Part shown: positions 14,740-24,142 of the stretch, in pieces
Layout: each line of letters begins with the position of its first letter
How positions within the stretch are numbered: position 1 is the stretch's first letter
Assembly (NCBI GenBank): GCA_017934625.1
Contig: JAGBJE010000122.1
Location: forward strand, 1 to 57,958
Source: Pseudobutyrivibrio sp.
GTDB taxonomy: Bacteria; Bacillota; Clostridia; Lachnospirales; Lachnospiraceae
DNA length: 57,958 nt
Direction of reading: 5' to 3'
Position numbers and translations under genes: made by a program
The notes under the pieces: generated by a model
What the model was told of the DNA's origin: nothing
Seen by the model: only the letters and a program-made list of their open reading frames with translations
The model's database searches: none

Positions 14740-15909
14740 CTACTTCTTTTCTCTCTTTGAAACTACATCAAAGATAACTGCTAGAAGAAGTACAAGTCCC
14801 TTTACTACCTTTTGGTAGTTGGCGTCTACACCCATGATTGACATACCCTGGTTGATAACACCCATCAGAAGGGCACCGATGATTGCTCCGAATACAGAAC
14901 CTGTTCCGCCGTATGCGCTGGCTCCACCAATGAAGCAGGCACCGATTGCATCCATTTCGTAGAACATACCGTATGTAGGCTGAGCACTTGCGGCACGTGC
15001 TACTGTAAGGATACCAGCTAATGCTGTTAAGAATCCCATATTCGTATATGCGAAGAAGTAAACCTTCTTTGTGTTGATACCTGAAAGCTGTGTAGCCTTC
15101 TCATTTCCACCTACTGCATATAGGTAACGACCCATTGTAGTCTTTGTAGTGAAATAATGGTAAGCAAGAACTACGATGATAATCCAGATAAGTGATGTAG
15201 GAATACCCTTGTAGCCAGCAAGCTTGTATGTAACGAAAAGGATTACTGCTGAAATGATTACAAGCTTCAAGTAAAATCCAACAGCAGATGTTGTTGCATA
15301 TCCCTTTCTTGATGCTGCAATTCTGTTTCTAAGTGAAACAATCACATAAATTGCAACTGCTATTATTCCAGCCAACATACATGTGGTGTTGAGCTTTGCA
15401 CCATGGAAGAAATCCGGGATATAGCAATCTGCACCACCACCGAATACATTTAAGTAAGTGGTGTTTGTGATAGAAACTGCATAACCATTAAGTACTACAT
15501 TTGATAAACCTCTGAATGCGTACATACCTGCAAGTGTCGCAATGAATGGTGGAACATTTACATAAGCAACCCAGAAGGCCTGCCATGCACCAACTGCCAC
15601 ACCAACAAGAAGCATTACAAGCACTGTAAACCATACATTCATGCCCTTGCTCATCATAACAGCGCCAATACCACCGATAAAGCACACTACCGAACCAACG
15701 GAAAGATCGATGTTACCACCTGTTAAGATACATAGCAGCATACCAGTTGCAAGGATGAATACGTATGCATTCTGTGAAAGCAGGTTGTTAATATTCTGTG
15801 GTAAAAGAATTGTTCCATGTGTTCCAACATAGAATATTCCGATGATGATCACCAGGGCGATAACCATGGTGTATTTTTTGATGACTTCTGATAAATTGAA
15901 TGAAACCAT
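14740..15909 (-). CDS. Monosaccharide ABC transporter permease 1 (GguB/MmsB type)
   Basis: 389 residues, multi-pass, with LTGGNIDLSVGSVVC and IGACFIGGASAYGGTGSVFG as in the other permease. The start at 15909 is chosen because GGGAG lies upstream; a longer frame from 15942 would overlap the ATPase gene. Having two different permeases is unusual, since relatives such as xylFGH have one. It stands 18 bases before permease 2. Confidence 0.92.
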   Translation of the reverse strand: MVSFNLSEVIKKYTMVIALVIIIGIFYVGTHGTILLPQNINNLLSQNAYVFILATGMLLCILTGGNIDLSVGSVVCFIGGIGAVMMSKGMNVWFTVLVMLLVGVAVGAWQAFWVAYVNVPPFIATLAGMYAFRGLSNVVLNGYAVSITNTTYLNVFGGGADCYIPDFFHGAKLNTTCMLAGIIAVAIYVIVSLRNRIAASRKGYATTSAVGFYLKLVIISAVILFVTYKLAGYKGIPTSLIWIIIVVLAYHYFTTKTTMGRYLYAVGGNEKATQLSGINTKKVYFFAYTNMGFLTALAGILTVARAASAQPTYGMFYEMDAIGACFIGGASAYGGTGSVFGAIIGALLMGVINQGMSIMGVDANYQKVVKGLVLLLAVIFDVVSKREKK

Positions 15910-15923
15910 GTTTTCTCTCCCTT

Positions 15924-17450
15924 CTATGATTTTAAGATACATGACATGATGCTTTCCTGAGAGGCTTCCGCACCTGCCATCTCACCAACCATCTTGCCCT
16001 CATTCATAACGTATATACGGTCTGACATACCAAGAACCTCTGGAAGCTCAGATGAAATCATAATTACTGATTTGCCTGCTGCAACCAGGTCATTAATGAT
16101 ACAGTAAATCTCGTACTTAGCACCAACATCGATACCTCTTGTTGGCTCATCAAGAATTAACACGTCAGGGTCTGCAAACATCCACTTAGCAAGAAGAACC
16201 TTCTGCTGGTTACCACCTGAAAGATTACCAACATTCTGCTCAACTGAAGGACACTTTGTTTTAAGCTTATCCCTGTATTCCTCAGCAACCTGATACTCCT
16301 TATCCTGGTCAATTACATGCTTGCTACAAATCTCTGAGAGATTAGCAAGTGTTGTATTAATCTTAATAGGATTTGTAAGGACAAGTCCGTTACCCTTTCT
16401 ATCCTCGGTAACATATGCAATCTTGTGCTTGATTGCATCCTTGATATTCTTAAGCTTAACCTCTTCACCGTTAAGAATAAGTTGTCCGGAAATGTTAGTT
16501 CCGTATGCCTTACCAAAGATACTCATTGCAAGCTCTGTACGGCCTGCACCCATTAGTCCTGCGATACCAACAACCTCGCCCTTGCGAACGTTCATTGATA
16601 CTCCATCAACCACCTTTCTTTCAGCGAACTGTGGATGATATACAGTCCAATCCTTAACCTCCATTGCGATATCGCCGATAGCCACATTATGTCTCTTAGG
16701 GAAACGGTCTGTCATTTCACGACCAACCATACCCTTAATGATTCTGTCTTCAGAGATATCATCAACTGTCTTATCAAGTGTTTCGATTGTAGAACCATCA
16801 CGGATAACTGTGATATGGTCTGCTACGTAAGATACCTCGTTAAGCTTGTGAGAGATGATAATAGATGTCATACCCTCCTGCTTAAACTTAAGTAGCAAAT
16901 CAAGAAGTGCCTTTGAATCTGTCTCGTTAAGAGATGATGTAGGCTCATCAAGAATAAGAAGCTTTGCGTGTTTTGCAAGAGCCTTTGCTATTTCTACCAG
17001 CTGCTGCTTACCAACACCGATATCTTTGATAAGAGTACGGCTGCTTTCAGTAAGACCAACCATCTTTAGGAACTTGTCAGCCTCAGCATAGGTCTTGTCC
17101 CAATCGATTGCTGATTTTCTTCCCTGCTCATTTCCAAGGAACATATTCTCACCAATTGACATATAAGGAATAAGTGCAAGCTCCTGATGTATGATTACGA
17201 TTCCTTTTTCTTCGGAATCTTTGATTTTCTGGAATTGACAAACCTCACCATTGTATACGATGTCTCCTGTGTAAGAACCGAATGGATAGATACCACTTAA
17301 TACGTTCATAAGAGTAGATTTTCCCGCACCATTCTCGCCAACCAGGGCGTGAATCTCTCCTTGCTCTACCTTAAGATTAACGTTATCAAGGGCCTTTACT
17401 CCAGGGAACTCTTTGGTGATGTTTTTCATCTCAAGTAATATATTTCCCAC
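15924..17450 (-). CDS. Sugar ABC transporter ATPase (GguA/XylG type)
   Basis: 508 residues with two ABC cassettes, as in all carbohydrate CUT2 importers. The first has Walker [10 protein letters not shown], signature [13 protein letters not shown] and Walker [11 protein letters not shown]. The second has a degenerate Walker A ([13 protein letters not shown]) but intact signature [14 protein letters not shown] and [11 protein letters not shown]. This asymmetry is typical of the family. The start codon is GTG with GGGAG upstream. It energises uptake of the sugar delivered by the binding protein encoded before it. Confidence 0.95.
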   Translation of the reverse strand: MGNILLEMKNITKEFPGVKALDNVNLKVEQGEIHALVGENGAGKSTLMNVLSGIYPFGSYTGDIVYNGEVCQFQKIKDSEEKGIVIIHQELALIPYMSIGENMFLGNEQGRKSAIDWDKTYAEADKFLKMVGLTESSRTLIKDIGVGKQQLVEIAKALAKHAKLLILDEPTSSLNETDSKALLDLLLKFKQEGMTSIIISHKLNEVSYVADHITVIRDGSTIETLDKTVDDISEDRIIKGMVGREMTDRFPKRHNVAIGDIAMEVKDWTVYHPQFAERKVVDGVSMNVRKGEVVGIAGLMGAGRTELAMSIFGKAYGTNISGQLILNGEEVKLKNIKDAIKHKIAYVTEDRKGNGLVLTNPIKINTTLANLSEICSKHVIDQDKEYQVAEEYRDKLKTKCPSVEQNVGNLSGGNQQKVLLAKWMFADPDVLILDEPTRGIDVGAKYEIYCIINDLVAAGKSVIMISSELPEVLGMSDRIYVMNEGKMVGEMAGAEASQESIMSCILKS

Positions 17451-17515
17451 TTAAGTCTCCCTCCTTATAACTTATTACTTTGTTTAGCATCTTCAAGCTA
17501 TTCTCTTCTTTAAAA

Positions 17516-17534
17516 TAGGGCGAGCATTGCTCGC
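17516..17534 (-). terminator. Hairpin between binding protein and ATPase genes
   Basis: GGGCGAGC-ATT-GCTCGCCC, followed on the minus strand by TATTTT. Placed after the binding-protein gene, it probably lets only part of the transcripts continue, so the binding protein is made in excess. Confidence 0.75.
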
Positions 17535-17553
17535 CCCACTTAAATCTTTATTA

Positions 17554-18675
17554 TTATTGAAGCTGATCTTCTGTGTAGTAACCAGAATCAATAAGTAATT
17601 CTTTGTAGTTGTTTACATCAGCAAATACAGGGTCGCAAAGGTATGAAGGAATTACTGCATTACCATTGTTGTATGTCTCTGTATCGTTTACATCTACTTC
17701 TTCACCATTAAGAATCTGACCAACCATCTTAACTACCTGTGAAGCAAGTGTACGTGTATCCTTGAATACTGACATTGACTGCTTTCCAGCGATCATGTTC
17801 TTTGTATTCTCAATATCACAATCCTGACCTGTTACGATTGGATACTTGCCATTGTAGTTAGCTGCAAGAGCGTTCTCAACACCAAGTGCTGTTGAATCGT
17901 TAGAGCAGAGGCAGATGTCAAGGTCTGTTCCATCAGCATAGTAAGAAGAAAGGATATTCTCCATACGTGACTGTGCTGTCTCTGTAGCCCACTGTGCTGT
18001 AGCTACGTCAGAGAACTCTGTCTGACCAGACTTAACTGTGATTGTTCCATTGTCGATGTATGGCTGAAGAACATCCATAGCACCCTGATAGAAGAAACCA
18101 GCGTTGTTGTCGCCTGGGTCACCAGCTGTGATTTCCATTGTGAAATTATCAGATGTGTTCTTAAGATCTAATTCCTTCTCAATGTACTCACCCTGAACTG
18201 TACCAACCTTGTAGTTATCGAATGTAGCGTAGTATGAAACAGCGTCTGTGTTCATAATCAAACGGTCATAAGCGATAACAGGGATACCAGCTTCAGAAGC
18301 CATATCCATTGCCTCACCAAGTGATGAAGCCTCGATAGCTGCAACAACAAGTACGTTGCATCCTGAGTTAATCATGTTCTCAATCTGAGAAATCTGTGTC
18401 TGCACATCATTTGAAGCATACTGAAGGTCTACTGTATAGCCAGCTGCCTCAAGCTCTTTCTGCATGTTAGCGCCATCCTGATTCCATCTCTGGAGATCCT
18501 TAGTAGGCATTGCAACGCCAACCTTTGTGCCACCAGCTGTTGCTGTAGACTCAGTAGCTGTGTCCCCACCTGTAGCAGCTCCTGTGTCTGTTGTCTCTGT
18601 GCTTGTGCCGCAGCCTACAAACATTGAAGCTGCAAGAGCACCTGTTAATAGTACACTTAATAACTTTTTCTTCAT
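17554..18675 (-). CDS. Multiple-sugar-binding lipoprotein (ChvE type)
   Basis: 373 residues. Lipoprotein signal with SMFVGCG lipobox (lipidated Cys near 22), a Thr/Ala-rich linker, and a periplasmic-binding-protein type I fold (VGVAMPTKDLQRWNQDG; IPVIAYDRLI; IVTGQDCDIENTKNMIAG). ChvE-like proteins bind xylose, glucose, galactose or arabinose. The start at 18675 has AGGGAGG upstream and begins at the signal peptide; the frame is open a further 30 codons without a ribosome site. It captures sugar at the cell surface for the importer that follows. Confidence 0.93.
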   Translation of the reverse strand: MKKKLLSVLLTGALAASMFVGCGTSTETTDTGAATGGDTATESTATAGGTKVGVAMPTKDLQRWNQDGANMQKELEAAGYTVDLQYASNDVQTQISQIENMINSGCNVLVVAAIEASSLGEAMDMASEAGIPVIAYDRLIMNTDAVSYYATFDNYKVGTVQGEYIEKELDLKNTSDNFTMEITAGDPGDNNAGFFYQGAMDVLQPYIDNGTITVKSGQTEFSDVATAQWATETAQSRMENILSSYYADGTDLDICLCSNDSTALGVENALAANYNGKYPIVTGQDCDIENTKNMIAGKQSMSVFKDTRTLASQVVKMVGQILNGEEVDVNDTETYNNGNAVIPSYLCDPVFADVNNYKELLIDSGYYTEDQLQ

Positions 18676-18797
18676 TTCTGAAAAACCTCCCTTTCGTTTA
18701 GGTGTGTTTGTTACTATAGATAATGTACCATTAAGGGGTCTAAAAATGGTTGTTACTTTCTTCACATTTTTGTCATAATTTTTTAGGACACAAAAAT

Positions 18798-18825
18798 AGG
18801 ACTAGCATTTTTTTGCGCTAGTCCT
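18798..18825 (-). terminator. Terminator after the sugar-sensing genes
   Basis: AGGACTAGC and GCTAGTCCT, 9 bp, followed on the minus strand by ATTTTTG. It separates the sensing genes (18906-24122) from the transporter operon. Confidence 0.82.
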
Positions 18826-18857
18826 GATTTACAATCACAATTTTTTACTAATACCCT

Positions 18858-18905
18858 AGGCTTCCCCCTCTGGGGGAAGCTGTCAGCGCAGCTGACTGAT
18901 GAGGG
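18858..18905 (-). repeat. REP-like palindromic repeat R1
   Basis: On the minus strand: CCCTCATCAGTCAGC, TGCGCTGACAGC, then the hairpin GCTTCCCCC-AGA-GGGGGAAGC. Nearly identical to R5 (40403-40450). It touches the stop codon of the binding-protein gene at 18906. Confidence 0.85.
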
Positions 18906-19934
18906 TCATTCCACATTCATATACACATCCTCGTGTGAATGAAATCCCCCGGCAATAATCACATCATCAATGTTATCCTTATTAACTGCCACTGGATCTA
19001 TGGTGACGTATGGCACATCAAAAGAGCCGTCACTTATGGTAGCTTCCACTGAAAGTGAATCACCAGTAGCAAGCTTATAGGAAAGCTCCGCGGCCTGTTT
19101 GGCAAGCTCACCAACAGGCTTGTACACTGTCATCAGCTGGGTGCCTTCCACTATGTGCTGACAAGCTGGAAGGTCAGCATCCTGTCCTACTACTGGAATG
19201 ACTCCGGCAAGCTGGCTCACTGCAAGGGCTCTAATAACAGATGTTGCCACATCATCATTTCCACACATAATGGCATCTGCCTGTCTGATGGTGTCCATAT
19301 TGTCGTATACATAGGCGCCACCAAGCTCAGCCTTCCAGCCATCGCAATAATAGGTATCGATTATTTCTACCCCGTTTTCTCCTACTACAGAATCAAAGCC
19401 TTCGCTAACTAAAGAAACATTGTTATCTGTATGTGGGCCGCAAATCTTTACCACCTTTGTTGCTCCAGCATCTACCAGGGCTTCACCCAGCATCTGGCCT
19501 ACCATATTGTTATCAAAGGATATGTAAAGATCGGTGCCTGCATTTGGAATCAATCTATCATAGGAAACAACAGGTATGTTATTCTCGTGAGCAAGGGCCA
19601 CCGCATCATCCAGTGCACTTCCATCAACAGGAATGATAACCAGGCAGTCTACGCCTTTATCCACAAGATACTCTATCTGCTCTATCTGCTTGTCCACATC
19701 ACCGTTGGCATTTTGAACATTTACTGTAGCACCTAGGCCTGATGCTGTGTCCACGAATACATCTCTGTCCCTTTCCCAGCGCTCAATTACAAATGAATCG
19801 AAGCACAGGCCTATTTCTATACCGTCCTTATCCTTAGGTTGTGGCTTATCTGCCTTAGCTGAAATATTTCCACATCCACTAACCAACAGCATTGATGCAG
19901 CTGCAAGCGTTATTATTTTTGTAAATCCTCTCAT
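18906..19934 (-). CDS. Sugar-binding lipoprotein (XylF-like)
   Basis: 342 residues with lipobox LLVSGC and a type I binding-protein fold (GIEIGLCFDSFVIERWERDRD; VISYDRLIPNAG-like strand; PVVGQDADLPACQHIVEGTQ). WERDRD after the first strand is typical of xylose binders. It is encoded with the YesM/YesN-type pair rather than with the transporter, so it may deliver ligand to the sensor or share the importer. The specificity assignment is inference. Confidence 0.85.
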   Translation of the reverse strand: MRGFTKIITLAAASMLLVSGCGNISAKADKPQPKDKDGIEIGLCFDSFVIERWERDRDVFVDTASGLGATVNVQNANGDVDKQIEQIEYLVDKGVDCLVIIPVDGSALDDAVALAHENNIPVVSYDRLIPNAGTDLYISFDNNMVGQMLGEALVDAGATKVVKICGPHTDNNVSLVSEGFDSVVGENGVEIIDTYYCDGWKAELGGAYVYDNMDTIRQADAIMCGNDDVATSVIRALAVSQLAGVIPVVGQDADLPACQHIVEGTQLMTVYKPVGELAKQAAELSYKLATGDSLSVEATISDGSFDVPYVTIDPVAVNKDNIDDVIIAGGFHSHEDVYMNVE

Positions 19935-19951
19935 ACATTATCCCTCTTATC

Positions 19952-21541
19952 TTATCCCTTTGCGTAATCGGTAGGTGTCTTTCCTGTATATTTCTTGAAG
20001 TTCCTTGAGAAATAATTAGGGTCAGAATATCCCACCTCAAGTGCAATCTCCTTCATGGATTTATTTGTAGTCTTTAGCAGATTTTTGGCTGCCTCAATCC
20101 TAAGCTTAGTCAGATAATCAATGAAGTTTTCCCCTGTCTCTTCCTTGAATACCTTTGAAAAATAGTAGGAGCTAATGTTAACTACCCTTGAAACATCATC
20201 AAGTGTAAGCTCCTTCATGTAGTTTTCATCTATGTACTGCTTGGCCTTGTTTATTGCGCTCATGGATTGCTCTTCGTGCTTGTTAGATACCCAAAAAGCT
20301 GCATCCTTTATCTTCTCCACAAACCATCTGTTTACCTCAGAAAGTCCAGCAAGACTAAGTAGCTCTGATAAATAATTAGACCTGCTTTGGAACTCGTACA
20401 TCCTGCCTGTCTTTTCATAGGCAAGATGCTCTGACCATAACACAAACTCCAAGCATTTCAGCCTGATACTGTCATTATCATGGGAGTAATTTTCTTCCAT
20501 CCATTCAAAGAAGGTCTGTGCCAAAGCCGTAGATTCATTAACATTTCCTAGGGTGACCTCGTTAAACAAGCGTTTCTCCAAATCCATAGGATAGTCTTCT
20601 TCGTATCTGCAGGCCACTGGCATATCGTCCACATGGGCCACATGACTAGTGGTGGATATAAGCACTGAGTTGCTCTCCTCGTAGGATTCGCTCATTCTCT
20701 CTAGAGGCTTTACAGAACCAAATCCAATTCGAAAATCCATATCAAATCTTTCAGAAAGCTTTCTGCAAAGGGCTCTGGCATTTTCCACCACCTGGTTTCT
20801 TTCATTATAAGAAAGAGTAGGTGAATCTGTTGGAATAAGGATTGGAATCTTGTTAGACATAACAGCACCCATTATTCCCTTAATGTAATCCTCTGTGATG
20901 GTGTGGATTTCACGATATGCCTTCTGAGCCTGGATAGATACAGCTACGGCACTGGTCATGTAGTTGCCAACCAGCTCTCTACCAAACACCATGCAGGCCA
21001 TATATCCATATTCAGAATCAATGCCAAGAAGGGTCTTGTAGTTATCAATGTCCTCCTTGAAATACTCCTTAAAAAGCAAATCCTGAATCAGACCGTTTTC
21101 TATGATAGGAACAACTGTCTCAAGCTTCTCCCTAACCTGCAAATCGTTGCTGCGTTTCCTTCGTTCACCATCAATCTGGTTCATGGCCTTGCCTAGCACA
21201 TCAAGAATAGCCTCTCTGCTGACAGGCTTATTAAGATAATCAAGCACTCCAATAGAAATGGCATCCTTGGCGTAATCGAATTTGTCATAGGCTGTCATTA
21301 CAATGAACACCACATGATTGTTGGTACGTCTGATTTCCCTCATGGCCTCAATGCCATTTATTCCTGGCATTTGTATGTCCATAAAGGCGATATCCGGTTG
21401 AAATTCTTCAGCAACCTCAATCACCTGGCGGCCAGTTTTCGCTGTGCGTATGTCACATTTGCTTCCGTATTCCTTTTCTATTATGAATTTCAGTGAATCG
21501 ATGACGATGCCTTCGTCATCGGCTAGTAGTATTTTGTACAT
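19952..21541 (-). CDS. Response regulator with AraC DNA-binding domain (YesN type)
   Basis: 529 residues. Receiver domain at 1-~120 (acidic pair DD near 8-9; phosphoacceptor in AFMDIQMPG; conserved Lys in LNKPVSR), a long central region, and a C-terminal AraC double helix-turn-helix (ELTLDDVSRVVNISSYYFSK; IALEVGYSDPNYFSRNFKKY). It pairs with the kinase upstream and most likely activates the sugar ABC operon at 18.7 kb. The ATG has only a weak ribosome site (GAGGG), which is the outer end of repeat R2. Confidence 0.93.
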   Translation of the reverse strand: MYKILLADDEGIVIDSLKFIIEKEYGSKCDIRTAKTGRQVIEVAEEFQPDIAFMDIQMPGINGIEAMREIRRTNNHVVFIVMTAYDKFDYAKDAISIGVLDYLNKPVSREAILDVLGKAMNQIDGERRKRSNDLQVREKLETVVPIIENGLIQDLLFKEYFKEDIDNYKTLLGIDSEYGYMACMVFGRELVGNYMTSAVAVSIQAQKAYREIHTITEDYIKGIMGAVMSNKIPILIPTDSPTLSYNERNQVVENARALCRKLSERFDMDFRIGFGSVKPLERMSESYEESNSVLISTTSHVAHVDDMPVACRYEEDYPMDLEKRLFNEVTLGNVNESTALAQTFFEWMEENYSHDNDSIRLKCLEFVLWSEHLAYEKTGRMYEFQSRSNYLSELLSLAGLSEVNRWFVEKIKDAAFWVSNKHEEQSMSAINKAKQYIDENYMKELTLDDVSRVVNISSYYFSKVFKEETGENFIDYLTKLRIEAAKNLLKTTNKSMKEIALEVGYSDPNYFSRNFKKYTGKTPTDYAKG

Positions 21542-21550
21542 GTTTAAAAA

Positions 21551-21602
21551 CCCTCATCCGTCGACTGCGTCGACACCTTCCCCCTTGCAAAAGGGGAAGG
21601 CT
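21551..21602 (+). repeat. REP-like palindromic repeat R2
   Basis: CCCTCATCCGTCGAC, TGCGTCGACACC, then TTCCCCC-TTGCAAAA-GGGGAA. It fills almost all of the 69-base gap between the kinase stop and the regulator start, ending 9 bases before the regulator ATG. Confidence 0.8.
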
Positions 21603-21610
21603 TCTTTTTA

Positions 21611-23083
21611 TCATTTTGGTAGATATAGGATGGTTTCGGTGCCTTTATCTTTTCCTTCTGATATGATATCAAGCACGTCATCCCTTTCATAGAAAATATT
21701 TAACCTTTCTATGCAATTATTTAGTCCAACTCCGTTTGAATCAGCCTTGTTAGGATTACTTACATGGCTTCCATCTAGAATCTTTTCTATAGTTTCTTTT
21801 TCAATACCGATTCCATTATCCTTTACGCTAACACAAACGTAATCTCCCAGTGCATAGACAGATAGTTTTATCTTTTTAGCCCACTCTATGTTCCTGATTC
21901 CATAGTTGATACTATTTTCAACTATAGGTTGAATTATCATACTTGGGATTTTGGTATCAAGAAGACCTTCGTCTATCTCCTTTGTAAACTGGATTTCTCC
22001 AGCAAACCGAACGTTGATGATGTAGATATATATATCAACCAGCTCAATTTCCTCTTTCAGGGTAACTACATCCTTATTTTTCTTAATATTATATCTAAAG
22101 AAATCTGCTACACGCTGAATGTAGGTGCTGGTTCTATCTGCTCCTTCCATCATGGCAAGCTGTGCTCCGGCATTAAGTGTATTAAACAGGAAATGTGGGT
22201 TGATCTGAGACTGCAGGTACTTTAGTTCAGCATCCTTTACATGGTTTTCCATAATAAGCTCGTTCTCACGAAGCTTTCTAGTGGCTTCCATGGATTCGGT
22301 GAGCTTGGCAATATAATCCTTTATAGAAATTACCATCTTGTTAAAGGCTCCTGTTACTACTCCCACCTCATCATTGCTTTTGACTGTTGGAAGCGGTACA
22401 TCAAAATCTCCTTTTGATACACTGTCCGCCGTGGCTGCAAGCCTGACAAGTGGTCCGGCAATAGTAGATGCAATAAGAACAACAAATGCCAAGTTGGCAA
22501 GGCCTATAATTACAAGTGTTATGATGTTTAGACGCTCTATAGTCTGAAGTGCCGCCATCATAGCACCGTAGGATTTGGAGTTGTTAATAAACTGCCTGTT
22601 ATTCAGGCTATTGATGCTACTATCAATATAACGAAAGGTTCTGGTGGCCTCCTCGTAGATGCTCTTATATTTTTCCACATTACCACCACGCTTGCTTTCC
22701 ACAGCCTGATTTGTAAGCTCCAGATAATTTTTTGACATGTGCTTTATATTTCGTTCCATGACACGGTTTTCGTTGTCATCCTTGTTATCATCTATGGATA
22801 ACAACATATCACTGTATTCCTGCTCACGAATGTAGTACTGCTCTAAGGCATCACTGGTCTTGGTATTCAGATAGCCCTCTGTAGCTTTCTGCAGGCTTTC
22901 AAGTGATGTACTTAGCTGGTTTAGGGCATTGTTGCTGGAATAAACTACATCCAATGAATTAAGCACTCTGGTGGTTCCAAGATAAAGCATCATATTTACA
23001 AGAAACAGCAATATGGTAGGCAAACAAAATGCCAGTATCATCTTTTGTCTTAAGGACATGGATTTGATTCTTGATTTACTCAT
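21611..23083 (-). CDS. Sensor histidine kinase (YesM/LytS type)
   Basis: 490 residues. Membrane segment ~14-34, an extracellular helical domain ~35-190, second membrane segment ~190-212, HAMP ~215-270, and the His_kinase motif LQSQINPHFLFNTLNA with the phosphorylated His. The C-terminal ATPase domain shows IVENSINYGI and NGVGLNNCIERL. The start overlaps the end of the upstream binding-protein gene by 8 bases, so the two are coupled, as for XylFII-LytS pairs of Clostridium that sense xylose. Confidence 0.93.
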   Translation of the reverse strand: MSKSRIKSMSLRQKMILAFCLPTILLFLVNMMLYLGTTRVLNSLDVVYSSNNALNQLSTSLESLQKATEGYLNTKTSDALEQYYIREQEYSDMLLSIDDNKDDNENRVMERNIKHMSKNYLELTNQAVESKRGGNVEKYKSIYEEATRTFRYIDSSINSLNNRQFINNSKSYGAMMAALQTIERLNIITLVIIGLANLAFVVLIASTIAGPLVRLAATADSVSKGDFDVPLPTVKSNDEVGVVTGAFNKMVISIKDYIAKLTESMEATRKLRENELIMENHVKDAELKYLQSQINPHFLFNTLNAGAQLAMMEGADRTSTYIQRVADFFRYNIKKNKDVVTLKEEIELVDIYIYIINVRFAGEIQFTKEIDEGLLDTKIPSMIIQPIVENSINYGIRNIEWAKKIKLSVYALGDYVCVSVKDNGIGIEKETIEKILDGSHVSNPNKADSNGVGLNNCIERLNIFYERDDVLDIISEGKDKGTETILYLPK

Positions 23084-24122
23084 CCTCCACCTCCTGAAGC
23101 TCTTCTGCTATATTGCCAGAATCCACAAGCTTGGCATCAACGCTGATATAATCGGAAACGTTTCCCGCATCCTTATACTCTATAAAAGCTGCAGCTGCCG
23201 CCTCCCCCAAAGCTTTAGAATCAACATAAACAGAGCTAACAATAACCCCTTGTTTAATACCTGTCATAATGGTAGATGATTTGTCACTTCCAAACAAAAG
23301 GATTGAGCCTACCTTGTTATAGTCAATCATAGCCTGATAAAAGGATGCTGTAGTCTCTTCGTCTAGGCAGATTACCACTGGAGCCAAATCATTTGCCTTA
23401 AACATATTCTGAATGTATTCTTCTGTAGCAAATGGACCTGATTCGGTTATAGCTCTCACTTCAAATTCCAGTGGAGCGTTTGCAATATCAGCACCTGAAA
23501 GGGCAGTTTGAATATTGTTAACAAAGGCATTTGCTGTGGACTCATTTACACTGTTAGAGCCTAGCACCATCACCTTTTTCTGCTTCACCAGATTATCAAC
23601 AAGAGATGTGCCATAAAGACTTGCAATAGAATAACTGTTAGGACCTATATAGCTAATTCTGCTTTCCGCATCCACATCTGTACTTAGGGCAAATACAGGA
23701 ATTCCCTGCTTTTTGGCTTTGTGAAGCATTGCCGCTGTCTCTTCGCTGTCATCTCCCTCCACAAATATGGCATCGCATTCAGATTCAATAGCCATCTCTA
23801 TTAGCTCTGTCTTGCTGTAGCTTTCATCGATAGACTGAGAAATCATATCTATATAGACACCATTTTCTTTACCATATTCCTTGGCAGATTCATACACCTG
23901 CTTCCAAAAAGCAGAATCATCATCGGAAGAAATCATTACTACATAAGAATCGTATTCATTGTAAGTGGTTTCCGCCATCAGGCCCACTGCCTCTTCCATT
24001 CTCTGCTTGTATAAAATGGTGCTAATAATTGTAGCAATAAACATAAAAGCAACAGCGCAGCCTGCTGCAATAGCAAGTGCACTGTTGCTTCCTAATTTTC
24101 TTTTGCCCCCTAATAATCCCAT
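23076..24122 (-). CDS. Membrane-tethered sugar-binding sensor protein (XylFII-like)
   Basis: 348 residues. An N-terminal membrane segment (~15-40) with no lipobox or clear cleavage site, then a type I binding-protein fold (YDSYVVMISSDDDSAFWKQV; CDAIFVEGDDSEETAAML; IPVFALSTD; GSILLFGSDKSSTIMTGIKQG). Translational coupling to the kinase suggests it is the ligand-sensing partner, a known arrangement in Clostridia. It starts 20 bases after hisS with no terminator between. Confidence 0.85.
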   Translation of the reverse strand: MGLLGGKRKLGSNSALAIAAGCAVAFMFIATIISTILYKQRMEEAVGLMAETTYNEYDSYVVMISSDDDSAFWKQVYESAKEYGKENGVYIDMISQSIDESYSKTELIEMAIESECDAIFVEGDDSEETAAMLHKAKKQGIPVFALSTDVDAESRISYIGPNSYSIASLYGTSLVDNLVKQKKVMVLGSNSVNESTANAFVNNIQTALSGADIANAPLEFEVRAITESGPFATEEYIQNMFKANDLAPVVICLDEETTASFYQAMIDYNKVGSILLFGSDKSSTIMTGIKQGVIVSSVYVDSKALGEAAAAAFIEYKDAGNVSDYISVDAKLVDSGNIAEELQEVEDE

Positions 24123-24142
24123 AACATTAACCCTACAATGTA

